Shown here: piece after piece, positions 56,001 to 64,000 of the stretch
Layout of the letters: every line of letters starts with the position of its first letter
How positions within the stretch are numbered: position 1 is the stretch's first letter
NCBI GenBank assembly: GCA_003117195.1
Contig: BDSI01000004.1
Coordinates: 298,163 to 362,162, forward strand
DNA length: 64,000 bases
Source: Eudorina sp. 2006-703-Eu-15
Taxonomy: Eukaryota; Chlorophyta; Chlorophyceae; Chlamydomonadales; Volvocaceae
Direction of reading: 5' to 3'
Position numbers and translations under genes: made by a program
Notes under the pieces: generated by a model
Told to the model about the DNA's origin: nothing
Seen by the model: the letters and a program-made list of their open reading frames with translations, nothing else
The model's database searches: none

Positions 56001-58491
56001 CGGTGCCCACCTTGAGGTCCCTCATGATGATGAGCACCAGGCACCTGGCCGCCTCGGGAGAGCAGCGCTGCAGCAGCGCCCGCAGCAGCGCCTGCTGACC
56101 AGAGCTGTCCCCGGCCCGGCGCACCAGCTCGTCCAGCATGACATTGACCTGCGCTCCAGGGAGGGGCCCACCGGGGGCCAGGCCGCCGTGGGGTCGCGGG
56201 GGCCGCGGCGAGGGCGAAGACTGCAGGACGGGAGTTCGGCGCTGGGGCCGGCGCGCATGTGTGTAACGTGTAACGTGTGACAGAGTGTTTGGGGGGCTGC
56301 GGCGCACGAATTCTTCCCCTCCTCCCCCTGTATATGCCTACCAGGTTTTCTATACCCTCCCCCCTGCCTCCCCTCTCAGCCCACACCTCTTCCAGCGTCA
56401 GGGGCGTCTGCTGTGGGTACGACAGCTGCGGGTCCCGGAGGTACTTGCGGAACAGCACCTGAGGGGGAGGCAGCGGCAGGAGCAGCGCGGGGTATGGGAT
56501 GGAGTGTAGGAACTTGGTATACATACTGGAGAGGGGTATAGGATACTGGTAAATGGGAGGGGGAGATTGAGATTGGAGGGAGTGGGTTGGGGACCGCTGG
56601 CAGGTCGAGGTGAAGATCCGAGTCGCATGAGGCTGAGGGGAGACCTGGGTTGCATCCGGCGGAGGTGGGCGCACGCGATCCGGCGATGTGATGCGGTCGG
56701 TGCCACTGAAGTGCAGGCCCCCAGACGTCTTGCGGCAGAGTACGGCACCTGTTGTGCCGTACCTCGTACATGACCTCGTGGAAGACGCCGCTCCGAGTTG
56801 AGTTGAGCGAACGCCACTGTTTGGCCCGCTCCACGTCCGCCGCGCTGGCACCCACCGCGCCCGCCAGCGCCGCTGCGAGCTTGGCCTCCTGTACGACATC
56901 AGAGCACAGCACGGCATCAGAGCACAGCCGTTGCAACGTTGGGTTGAGTCGCGGGGCACTGCAGGCGGGCAGGGCGGCTACGGAGGATCCGGCCCGCCTT
57001 TGGCTTGTGCATTGGGCCCCGCGGCGGGGCTGGTTTCACCAATCCCGGTATCCTCTCCCCGGCAGCGGGGGCCCTGGCAGCGGGGCCCCTGGCAGCGGGG
57101 GCCCTGGCTGCGGGGGCCCTGGCAGCGGGGGCCCTGCGATGCTCCCCAGCGCGGCTGCCCCGCACTCTAGGTGGCGCATGTGCCGCAACCCAGGTGGCGA
57201 CTGCCCCGCAACCCAGATCGAGGGAGGGGAGGAGCTCAAACGGCCCCAGCGGCCGGGTACGGTACCGGAGATCTGTTGCCTGATGTCAAGGAGCTCTGGG
57301 AGCTACTCGGCAAAAACATGAGGCGACTGAGGGGGCTGATTGCATGGATAAATGAGCGAATGGCTGGATGGCTGGGTGACTGCATGGATCACGGTGCTGC
57401 GCGTGGCCCTGCGCCAACCTGCACACACTTGTGCAGACCCCCTCGCGCAGGATAAATATGTCTACCAATTTCCTATACCCCCTCGCCCCGGGCTGCCCGG
57501 GGTGCGGCGTGCGGGGTTACGGCGTGATCCCGCTCCCGTGCGTTGTCTTTCCCTGTGTACTGGCCGGCACGCAAACGCAACCCAGTCTGCATGCCGGGCA
57601 TACAACAAATCCGAATGCAACCCCCCCCAGACAGGCATACGGCCCTTCCCGGGCACAATGACAGGTTGACGCCCATCACATGGCAGCGCAGCATCGCCTC
57701 ACGACGAACCACACATAATCCTTGGCCAAGCCTGCCTCGCCCCCGACCTTCCCCAAGTCGGCTCGCCCCGGCCCGCCCACCTTGAGCTGGTAATTCCCCC
57801 GCTCCTTCTCCACTTGGGCGCTCTACATGCGGCGTGACGACCAAAGCAAACATGGTTGGGTAAGTAGTGTGGGTGATGTAAGTGGCATGTCGGTAATGCT
57901 GGTCTAGGTCGCTCTGGGCACAAGGCTCGGGGGTGATGCGTTGCGTGCCGGACCGCCGGTCACCGATGGTCACAGCTGACGGCATTTGCGTCACAGCTGA
58001 CGCAAATGCCGAGCGTCCCGTATGTCCCGCCCGCCGTGCTGGGCGCCCCGACGGTACGGCCCCACCGGCAAGAGCAGGCGGTAGAAGTGGAACAGGTCGT
58101 TGCCATCACTGCGAGGCACCTGCTGGTCGCAAAAGCGCCGCAGGACCTTGACCTGTGGTTAGCGGAACCGAACCCAAGAGAGCTGTTACGCGCAGCGAGG
58201 TCCTCGAGATACAAACGCGACACGACATCGCATGCTTCCAAGCATTTTTTACGACACCCAGGGCACTGCAGGTGAAGGCCGGACTGCTATGTCGGGTCCC
58301 GAGGGGTCGTGTTGCAGCCCGCCCCAGCGGGTCCCAACGGGTTTTCTCTGAGTTTGGGCAGCCCACTGCCGCACCTTCTTCCCATTCTTGTGTGGAGTTC
58401 TCAGGAGGGTTTCGACCAACTTCGTAAAGCTTTCAAAAGAGACTTGCCCAGCGCTCCGCCCATTTCCGGTACAAGCTTGAGATGTTGCCAT
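41066..58491 (-). CDS. LIG4: DNA ligase IV with long C-terminal extension
   Basis: ATP-dependent ligase that seals breaks in non-homologous end joining with XRCC4. Exons from 5': 58375-58491, 58066-58152, 57781-57822, 56763-56888, 56387-56458, 56011-56148, 55044-55172, 54624-54755, 53763-53923, 53116-53203, 52441-52569, 52050-52170, 50493-50569, 50204-50314, 50008-50042, 49473-49565, 48989-49175, 48559-48693, 48030-48220, 47284-47406, 46570-46767, 45280-45484, 44013-44871, 41066-43688. Junction phases agree once a missing base in exon 17 (near 49081-49085) is allowed for; the total is then 2,059 residues. Motifs: [10 protein letters not shown] (nucleotidyl Lys about 274), [44 protein letters not shown]. 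Then [15 protein letters not shown], two BRCTs and about 870 acidic, Ala/Gly-rich residues with basic patches. Human LIG4 is 911 residues, Arabidopsis about 1,220. The N-terminal DNA-binding domain is spread over exons 1-7. Confidence 0.93.
43747..43790 (-). repeat. Dispersed repeat family A, LIG4 intron 23 copy
   Basis: On the minus strand: CTGGCAGCAGCGCAGTTTGA, then TGTCTACCAATTTCCTATAC, about 60 bp before the acceptor of exon 24. A second degenerate copy (AATCTACTGATTTCTTATAC) follows at about 43716-43735. Confidence 0.88.
46440..46505 (+). repeat. Dispersed repeat near LIG4 exon 21 donor
   Basis: Plus-strand GGTACCGCACAACGTAAGTA, then TACTGAGTTCTGCTGGG and GTTCTTCGGGTTTATTTC, then TCAATTTAACTCCC. 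It is nearly identical to 54529-54612. Both copies lie just inside the intron after a LIG4 exon, with C/T-rich sequence filling the gap to the donor. Confidence 0.88.
46925..46985 (-). repeat. Dispersed repeat family B-like copy
   Basis: TTGTGTGTTTAGGTAAGAGA, then CCCTGGTTGTGGTGTGTG. Its reverse complement (CAGGGTCTCTTACCTAAACA) resembles the GGTCTCTTCCCTAAACCCAC end of the WD40 intron copy. It lies in LIG4 intron 20. Confidence 0.5.
47118..47180 (+). repeat. Dispersed repeat family B copy in LIG4 intron 20
   Basis: GGTAAGTGTACTTGCACCTG, then GGTTCGGGCGCGCGGGTTTA, then CTTTCGTAAACACACCCACC. Same order as copies at 23416 and 35957: GTAAGT start, CCTGGG/GGGT middle, TAAACACAC end. Confidence 0.6.
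47431..47475 (-). repeat. Dispersed repeat family A, LIG4 intron 19 copy
   Basis: Minus strand: GCTCTGGCAGCAGCGCAGTT, then TGTCTACCAATTTCCTATAC, 25 bp before the acceptor of exon 20. It is the closest match to the 43.75 kb copy. Confidence 0.9.
47516..47562 (-). repeat. Dispersed repeat family C, two partial copies
   Basis: GCTGTCTTTATTGAC occurs at 47516 and again at 47548, 32 bp apart. It is the reverse complement of the first 15 bases of family C. Including the flanking pyrimidines (CACTCCCTTTT), about 28 bases match the copy at 15.9 kb. The site is in LIG4 intron 19. Confidence 0.8.
49846..49960 (+). repeat. (GGCA)n/(GGGAGGCA)n run in LIG4 intron 15
   Basis: Tandem GGCAGGCAGGGAGGCA sequence in the intron between exons 15 and 16. 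It gives false Ala/Gly/Arg frames on both strands. Confidence 0.9.
51330..51361 (+). repeat. (GT)n microsatellite in LIG4 intron 12
   Basis: GTGTGTTGTGTGTGTGTGTG-type run in the 1.48-kb intron between exons 12 and 13. A second run is at 51249-51275. Confidence 0.9.
51880..52048 (+). repeat. GACCGGCCCACC minisatellite in LIG4 intron 12
   Basis: Repeats of 8 to 12 bp (CCGACCGGCCCACCGACC) run up to the donor side of exon 12 (52050). Confidence 0.88.
54158..54414 (+). repeat. Pyrimidine hexamer tract in LIG4 intron 8
   Basis: CCTTCG units turn into CCCCTT and CCCTTC units over about 250 bp, pyrimidine-only for most of its length. On the coding (minus) strand it is purine-only. Confidence 0.95.
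54529..54612 (+). repeat. Dispersed repeat near LIG4 exon 8 donor
   Basis: GGTACCGCACCACGTAAGTA, then TACTGAGTTATGCTGGG and GTTCTTCGGGTTGATTTA, then CTCAATTTATCC. It is the second copy of the 46440-46505 element and again lies directly inside the intron after an exon. Confidence 0.88.
55421..55470 (-). repeat. Dispersed repeat family A, LIG4 intron 6 copy
   Basis: Minus strand: CTCGCAGCAGCTCAGTATGA, then ACATGTCTACCAATTTCCCG. Same order as the 43.75 and 47.43 kb copies. Confidence 0.82.
55628..55897 (+). repeat. (CCCCTT)n tract in LIG4 intron 6
   Basis: About 270 bp of CCCCTT units broken by a C-only run at about 55790-55810. Pyrimidine-only on the plus strand. A family A fragment (TGTCTACTGATTTCCTATAC, 55909-55930) follows at its right end, in antisense orientation to LIG4. 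Confidence 0.95.
56331..56557. repeat. Family A fragments on both sides of LIG4 exon 5
   Basis: A plus-strand TATGCCTACCAGGTTTTCTA fragment (56333-56352) lies downstream of exon 5. Two minus-strand degenerate fragments (GTATACCAAGTTCCTACAC and TTTACCAGTATCCTATACC) lie at 56503-56557, upstream of it. The exon itself is 72 bp (56387-56458). Confidence 0.6.
57457..57484 (+). repeat. Dispersed repeat family A, LIG4 intron 3 copy
   Basis: ATATGTCTACCAATTTCCTA then TACCCC, exact in its core but antisense to LIG4, so the family is not confined to the sense strand. Confidence 0.8.
57980..58011. repeat. Perfect 13-bp hairpin in LIG4 intron 2
   Basis: CGGCATTTGCGTC (57980-57992), loop ACAGCT, then GACGCAAATGCCG (57999-58011), a perfect inverted repeat. 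GTCACAGCTGAC is also repeated directly at 57969 and 57990. Confidence 0.9.
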
Positions 58492-58985
58492 GCGAGGGTC
58501 TAAAATATTACATCATCCATCCCAATCATCCATCGCATCAAAAAGGTTTCGAAGGAGGACGCAAAGGGTCGGCAGCGCTGGTACTCGTCATAACGGGAAA
58601 TTTGAGTACTGGAATTTGGCTGTCCTTGACAGCCCTGGCTCTCTCAGACTGTTACTGTTAAGTTGATGCACTGAAATGTGGGAATTGAAGGTTATCTTTT
58701 GTGAATGCTCCTGCCCATGCCGTATCATGTTATCGTGCTCTGCGTGCTTCGAGAGACAGAGCGCAGCACAGGTTGACTCTTGGACTTGCAGAGTTATAGT
58801 TACTTGCGTTTTCTAAGATAAGTTGTTGCCGCAAGTTGCCACCTGCACCGTGGCGGCGACTGCAAGGGTTGCGGAAAGTATAGAAACAGTGAAATTTTTA
58901 TGTAGGGTAAGAAAAATTTCTGTGTAATCACCATCTATGAGCAAACAGAACTGAATGCGAGAATTTTTACGCAATTTGTCTATCA
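58492..58985. other. Divergent intergenic region upstream of LIG4
   Basis: Just under 500 bp between the LIG4 ATG (58491, minus) and the next plus-strand ATG (58986). It is AT-richer than the genes and should include the LIG4 promoter. No named promoter element was identified. Confidence 0.5.
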
Positions 58986-59261
58986 ATGCGCAATCGTGTC
59001 ACGAGGCAATTACATGACTGCGCCGACAGGTTCCGGGACGGAGACGACTTGTACAACACCTTGTATATAGATGATGAAACCCCCAAATTATTCCCTTTTT
59101 CTGTTTCGGTGGATGCCGTCTCGGTCAGCATGGCGTCTGTGGCTGACCTTGAGCTGAAGGTTGAGGTGTATCTGGTCGGCATGATGGCCGCCGAAGAGCT
59201 GGGCAACAAGGAGCTGTTGGTGAAGTGCAAATGCTCGTCAGCCGTACGTGTACGGGAGTAA
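58986..59261 (+). CDS. Small unknown reading frame or first exon
   Basis: ATG at 58986 to TAA, 91 residues. The frame lacks the Ala/Gly/Arg bias of shadow frames and reads like a folded protein: DRFRDGDDLYNTLYIDDETP, LFPFSVSVDAVSVSMASVAD, LELKVEVYLVGMMAAEELGN, KELLVKCKC. The last helix weakly recalls the end of a BTB/POZ fold, but that is not enough for a call. A good donor (GTACGTGT) lies near 59243, so it may be the first exon of a longer gene whose next exon I could not find. Divergent from LIG4. Confidence 0.4.
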   Translation: MRNRVTRQLHDCADRFRDGDDLYNTLYIDDETPKLFPFSVSVDAVSVSMASVADLELKVEVYLVGMMAAEELGNKELLVKCKCSSAVRVRE

Positions 59262-61769
59262 ATGTGGCCGGTTGCCCCGCCGCGGGGCTCCTTCCATTCC
59301 AGTTCGATTCGAACCGGCCTGCCCATAACACACCGCCGAAGGCGGAAGTAATAGGTGGAGACAGGGGTGCCTCCATGCCACATCGCCCCAAGGCGACAGC
59401 TCATATGTCGGATCGGTTGTCGAGCCATCCCCAATCGACCGAACTCGCCGTTTCACATTTGCATATAGTGGTTACAGGGCAGCCTGATTGAGTAAATGGG
59501 CTAAATAGAGCTCCAGGCAAGGCGTAGGGCTGTTGGATCTCGACAGATCCGCCCCAGCGCATTGCGCTGACGGCGGTACGGATATTGCAATTACACGCGA
59601 GGTGCGACCGGCATACCGTGGTGTGATGTGCGTTGCTCTGCGACGGTGTTTGGGCCTTCTCGCGCCGTTCGTGGTGGTGAAGGCGGCGGTGTAGGGTTGT
59701 TGCACTCAGGCACAGTGGTTCGGGGTTAAGCCTGGTTGCCGAACCCGCCGCGGGCTTGCACAGCGGCGACGCCGGCGGAGTTGCTAGGTCACGAGGGCGC
59801 GGTCCGGCTATTCGGGTCGGACGATGCGGAGCTGTGAGGCTAGGGCTGCGCGGTGCTAGCGGCAGCGGCGCAGGCCTGCGGACACCTCGGCCGGCCGGGC
59901 TACGGCCTCAATGCCAAGCAAGGCCGCTCAGGCTGAGCGGCTCGGTGGCAACCATGTCGGCCGCGGAAGGCTAGACTAATGAATACTGCGCCGGGCGCCG
60001 GCGATAGCTGCGGGGGTAGGGAAACTCGGGCCATCGCGGGCTGTGGCGACCTCAGCGTTGCCTTTACGTAGCGCCAGCGGCGGCGGCGCAGCCTGTGATG
60101 CTCGGGCACCGGCAGCACGTCGCGCCGACAGCAGTGTCGGCATTGCGGGTCCTACAGGGCATTAGGGCCTACGTGCCGGCCGCACTGGGCTAGGCTATGC
60201 TGGCGACGGCCGTAGAGAGCTGCACGGCGCCGGCCACGACAGTGTTGGCGCCATGGCTCCACCTGTGAGGTTCCGAGGTGGAGGTGGTGCTGGACTGCAC
60301 CGTGTTGGCCAGCCTATTGCGGGGCTTTCGGGCTGAGGCGCCGGAGGGGCAGCGGTAGCAGGGGCTGCGAGGCCCGAGCGGCGGCGGCCTTATCGCTCTG
60401 GTGGGCTGCGCAGCTCGCGTGACGGCGGAACTGAGCTTTGAGCATAATGGTGTTGGCCGCCGCAGTGGAACTCAAGCGACGGCGGCGCCTGGACCAGCAT
60501 CGCTTGTAGCGTAATTGTGGGGCTCAGCGGCGGCATCTCCGCGTTGTTGGGGCTGAAAGGCAGCGCCCCAACTACGGGGATCAGATGGCGGTCGGTGTTG
60601 GTGGCGCTGACCTTTGCGGGGCTGCGATGCTAAGGCGGGTGACGACGCTGGGCTGCGCGGAGCCGTCAACAATCTTACAGGGCTGCGGCGCTAAAGCGGA
60701 TGATGACGCTGGGCGGTGCGGAGCCGCCAGCAATGATGCGGGGCTGCGATGCTAAGGCGGGTGACGACGCTGGGCTGCGCGGAGCCGTCAACAATCGTGC
60801 GGGACTGCTTTGTGAAGGCGGCCGACGGCGCTGTGCTGTGCAGAGCCCCCAGCAATCATGCAGGGCTGCGGCGCTAAAGCGGGTGATGGCGCTGGGCTGT
60901 GCGGAGACGTCAGCAATCGTGCGGGGCTGCGGTCGGGTTGCGAAACCCTGCGACGACCCAGCTGGCGCATTAGTGCTCCTGACGGTAGCACGGGTGCTGA
61001 GGGTTTGGATGACGGTGGTGATGGGCTTAGATTAGCCGAGGCCGTGCTGGCTGCCTGTGGGGCTCATGTTTCGGGGCAGCATGCTTCCACAACGATTACC
61101 GTAGCACACTGAAGGCTTCCGCCACTGCGGTATATGTGTCCCGTGCGGGGCGGACCACCTTATCCGCGGTGCCAGGCCGGGCGATGCTACCATGGGCCGG
61201 GTCAGCTGGCGATTCATCTGGGCGGCAAGAACGGCCGTGGCCGTGGCAGCGTGGGGCTTATTGGCCCCCATGACCGGGGCGCACGGAACATTGGTGTCGG
61301 CCACCTCGAAAGGGGGCTGGTGGGGGCACCAGTGACGAGCGGGCCGGCATTTGCGAGGGAGGCAAGGGAGCAACGGCGGCGCCTGCCCATCCCCGAGAGT
61401 GGCTGGTGCGGGACCAAGGCGGCTGCTCATTCAGCCCGCGGGGTGGTAGGTGGCCGTGGCCCGGTGCCGGGCAATGGTGCCTGAGCCAGCCTAGGTGGCG
61501 CATGCGACCCCGGCACAGGGCCGGGCGGCTCCCGTGCCGCCTTCTTGGGCGGGTGGTGCCGGCGACTGTGGTGGAACGGAACGCCGGGCGGTGCAGCCAG
61601 CCGGCTGCTTCCGAGAATACGCAGCGCAAGGTTCCCCGCCGCTGAGCTCCGCCGCATGAACCGCCGTGGTCGGGACCCAGGATGGCGGGGTCGCAGTGGT
61701 CGGGGCTTGGGGCGGCAGTGTGGCGGTGACGACCGCGCAGCGGGCAGGACGCTCCCCAACGCCGCCAGG
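59262..61769. other. Repeat-flank region, no gene recognised
   Basis: GC-rich with no recognisable domain. The frames through 59.7-61.7 kb are low complexity, with GGGCTGCG and GGCGGC motifs everywhere. A degenerate 61-bp repeat lies at 60618-60950. Confidence 0.45.
60618..60950 (+). repeat. Degenerate 61-bp tandem repeat
   Basis: Five to six copies anchored on GGGCTGCG at 60618, 60680, 60741, 60801 (GGGACTGC), 60863 and 60924: steps of 62, 61, 60, 62 and 61 bp. Each holds a CTAAnGCGGnTGAnG block, CGCTGGGCTG and a GnCAnCAAT end. Old and diverged compared with the 39-bp satellite next to it. Confidence 0.85.
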
Positions 61770-64000
61770 TTAAGGGGACGCTGTCCCGACGCAGGGCGGC
61801 TGCCCGAGTTATGGGGACGCTGTCCCGACGCAGGGCGGCTGCCCGAGTTACGGGGACGCTGTCGCAACGCAGGGCGGCTGCCCGAGTTACGGGGACGCTG
61901 TCCCGACGCAGGGCGGCTGCCCGAGTTACGGGGACGCTGTCGCAACGCAGGGCGGCTGCCCGAGTTATGGGGACGCTGTCGCAACGCAGGGCGGCTGCCC
62001 GAGTTACGGGGACGCTGTCGCAACGCAGGGCGGCTGCCCGAGTTATGGGGACGCTGTCCCGACGCAGGGCGGCTGCCCGAGTTACGGGGACGCTGTCGCA
62101 ACGCAGGGCGGCTGCCTGAGTTACGCTGTCGAGCAGGGCGGAGTACGCTGTCGCAACGCAGGGCGGCTGCCCGAGTTATGGGGACGCTGTCGCAACGCAG
62201 GGCGGCTGCCCGAGTTACGGGGACGCTGTCGCAACGCAGGGCGGCTGCCCGAGTTAGGGGACGCTGTCGCGACGCAGGGCGGCTGCCCGAGTTACGGGGA
62301 CGCTGTCGCAACGCAGGGCGGCTGCCCGAGTTATGGGGACGCTGTCGCAACGCAGGGCGGCTGCCCGAGTTATGGGGACGCTGTCCCGACGCAGGGCGGC
62401 TGCCCGAGTTACGGGGACGCTGTCGCAACGCAGGGCGGCTGCCCGAGTTATGGGGACGCTGTCGCACGCAGGGCGGCTGCCCGAGTTAGGGGACGCTGTC
62501 GACGCAGGGCGGCTGCCCGAGTTATGGGGACGCTGTCCCGACGCAGGGCGGCTGCCCGAGTTACGGGGACGCTGTCGCAACGCAGGGCGGCTGCCCGAGT
62601 TATGGGGACGCTGTCCCGACGCAGGGCGGCTGCCCGAGTTATGGGGACGCTGTCGCAACGCAGGGCGGCTGCCCGAGTTACGGGGACGCTGTCGCAACGC
62701 AGGGCGGCTGCCCGAGTTACGGGGACGCTGTCGCAACGCAGGGCGGCTGCCCGAGTTATGGGGACGCTGTCGCAACGCAGGGCGGCTGCCGAGTTATGGG
62801 GACGCTGTCCCGACGCAGGGCGGCTGCCCGAGTTACGGGGACGCTGTCGCAACGCAGGGCGGCTGCCCGAGTTATGGGGACGCTGTCGCAACGCAGGGCG
62901 GCTGCCCGAGTTATGGGGACGCTGTCCCGACGCAGGGCGGCTGCCCGAGTTACGGGGACGCTGTCGCAACGCAGGGCGGCTGCCCGAGTTATGGGGACGC
63001 TGTCGCAACGCAGGGCGGCTGCCCGAGTTATGGGGACGCTGTCCGACGCAGGGCGGCTGCCCGAGTTAGGGGACGCTGTCGCAACGCAGGGCGGCTGCCC
63101 GAGTTATGGGGACGCTGTCGCAACGCAGGGCGGCTGCCCGAGTTAGGGGACGCTGTCGCAACGCAGGCGGCTGCCGAGTTATGGGGACGCTGTCGCAACG
63201 CAGGGCGGCTGCCCGAGTTACGGGGACGCTGTCCCGACGCAGGGCGGCTGCCCGAGTTACGGGGACGCTGTCGCAACGCAGGGCGGCTGCCCGAGTTACG
63301 GGGACGCTGTCGCAACGCAGGGCGGCTGCCCGAGTTATGGGGACGCTGTCCCGACGCAGGCGGCTGCCCGAGTTACGGGGACGCTGTCGCCAACGCAGGG
63401 CGGCTGCCCGAGTTATGGGGACGCTGTCGCAACGCAGGGCGGCTGCCGAGTTATGGGACGCTGTCCGACGCAGGGCGGCTGCCCGAGTTATGGGGACGCT
63501 GTCGCAACGCAGGGCGGCTGCCCGAGTTATGGGGACGCTGTCCCGACGCAGGGCGGCTGCCCGAGTTACGGGGACGCTGTCGCAACGCAGGGCGGCTGCC
63601 CGAGTTATGGGGACGCTGTCGCAACGCAGGGCGGCTGCCGAGTTACGGGACGCTGTCGCAACGCAGGGCGGCTGCCCGAGTTAGGGGACGCTGTCGCAAC
63701 GCAGGGCGGCTGCCCGAGTTATGGGGACGCTGTCGCAACGCAGGGCGGCTGCCGAGTTACTGGGACGCTGTCGCAACGCAGGGCGGCTGCCCGAGTTACG
63801 GGGACGCTGTCGCAACGCAGGGCGGCTGCCCGAGTTATGGGGGACGCTGTCGCAGACGCAGGGCGGCTGCCCGAGTTATCGGGGACGCTGTCGCAACGCA
63901 GGGCGGCTGCCCGAGTTATGGGGACGCTGTCCCGACGCAGGGCGGCTGCCCGAGTTACGGGACGCTGTCGCAACGCAGGGCGGCTGCCCGAGTTATGGGG
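61770..64000 (+). repeat. 39-bp satellite running off the right edge
   Basis: About 57 copies of a 39-bp unit: GGGGACGCTGTC, then GCAACGCAGG or CCGACGCAGG, then GCGGCTGCCCGAGTTA and C or T. Copies are near-identical apart from these two variable sites and occasional one- or two-base deletions. 39 bp is 13 codons without stops, so every strand gives long false frames. The array is open at 64000, so its full size is unknown. Confidence 0.97.

Noticed and set aside
61427..63973. Apparent 13-residue-repeat proteins in the right-hand array
   Set aside because: The unit length is 13 codons without stops, so every frame is open, and scattered one-base deletions break them all. It is satellite DNA, not coding.
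61770..64000. Possible CRISPR array
   Set aside because: There are no unique spacers between repeats; units are head to tail, and the sequence is eukaryotic nuclear DNA.

Overview
The window reads as nuclear DNA of a chlorophycean green alga, most likely a volvocine/chlamydomonadalean. The evidence is a GC-rich, intron-dense layout with GT-AG introns of 50-1500 bp, proteins swollen by poly-Gln, poly-Ala and poly-Gly tracts, long simple repeats inside introns, a TGTAA polyadenylation-type signal, and clear green-lineage gene families. The species cannot be named from the sequence. Most of the long open frames are shadows of repeats or of real exons. The genes were rebuilt by hand from splice signals, phase arithmetic and family motifs.

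Layout. 1-3.9 kb: no gene seen; a 60-bp minisatellite lies at 2.17-2.70 kb. 3.95-6.9 kb, minus strand: a DUF6729-type zinc-ribbon gene with a one-base homopolymer frameshift, and downstream of it an exon-like frame of 45-residue Pro/Gln-rich repeats. 7.9-22.4 kb, plus strand: a very large SBP-box transcription factor (SPL1/SPL7/CRR1 type) with all eight zinc ligands, an AT-hook-like motif, the long-SPL conserved C-terminal blocks and ankyrin repeats. 22.4-29.5 kb: no gene recognised. 29.5-30.3 kb, minus: a complete three-exon mitochondrial pyruvate carrier subunit (MPC2-like). 31.65-36.24 kb, plus: a nine-exon WD40 propeller protein. 36.2-39.9 kb: no gene recognised. 39.94-40.45 kb, minus: a small membrane-anchored coiled-coil protein. 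41.07-58.49 kb, minus: DNA ligase IV, rebuilt in 24 exons with every catalytic motif, two BRCT domains and an unusual C-terminal extension of about 870 residues. 58.99-59.26 kb, plus: a small unknown reading frame divergent from the ligase. 61.77 kb to the right edge: a 39-bp satellite that runs out of the window.

The genes do not form one pathway. They are independent housekeeping and regulatory genes: nuclear transcription (SBP), mitochondrial pyruvate import (MPC), a WD40 scaffold, and non-homologous end joining (LIG4). Two themes stand out. First, several short repeat families recur in introns of unrelated genes, often beside splice sites, and may be introner-like or MITE-derived. Second, two otherwise well-preserved genes each carry a single-base loss in a short G/C homopolymer, which looks more like assembly error than decay.
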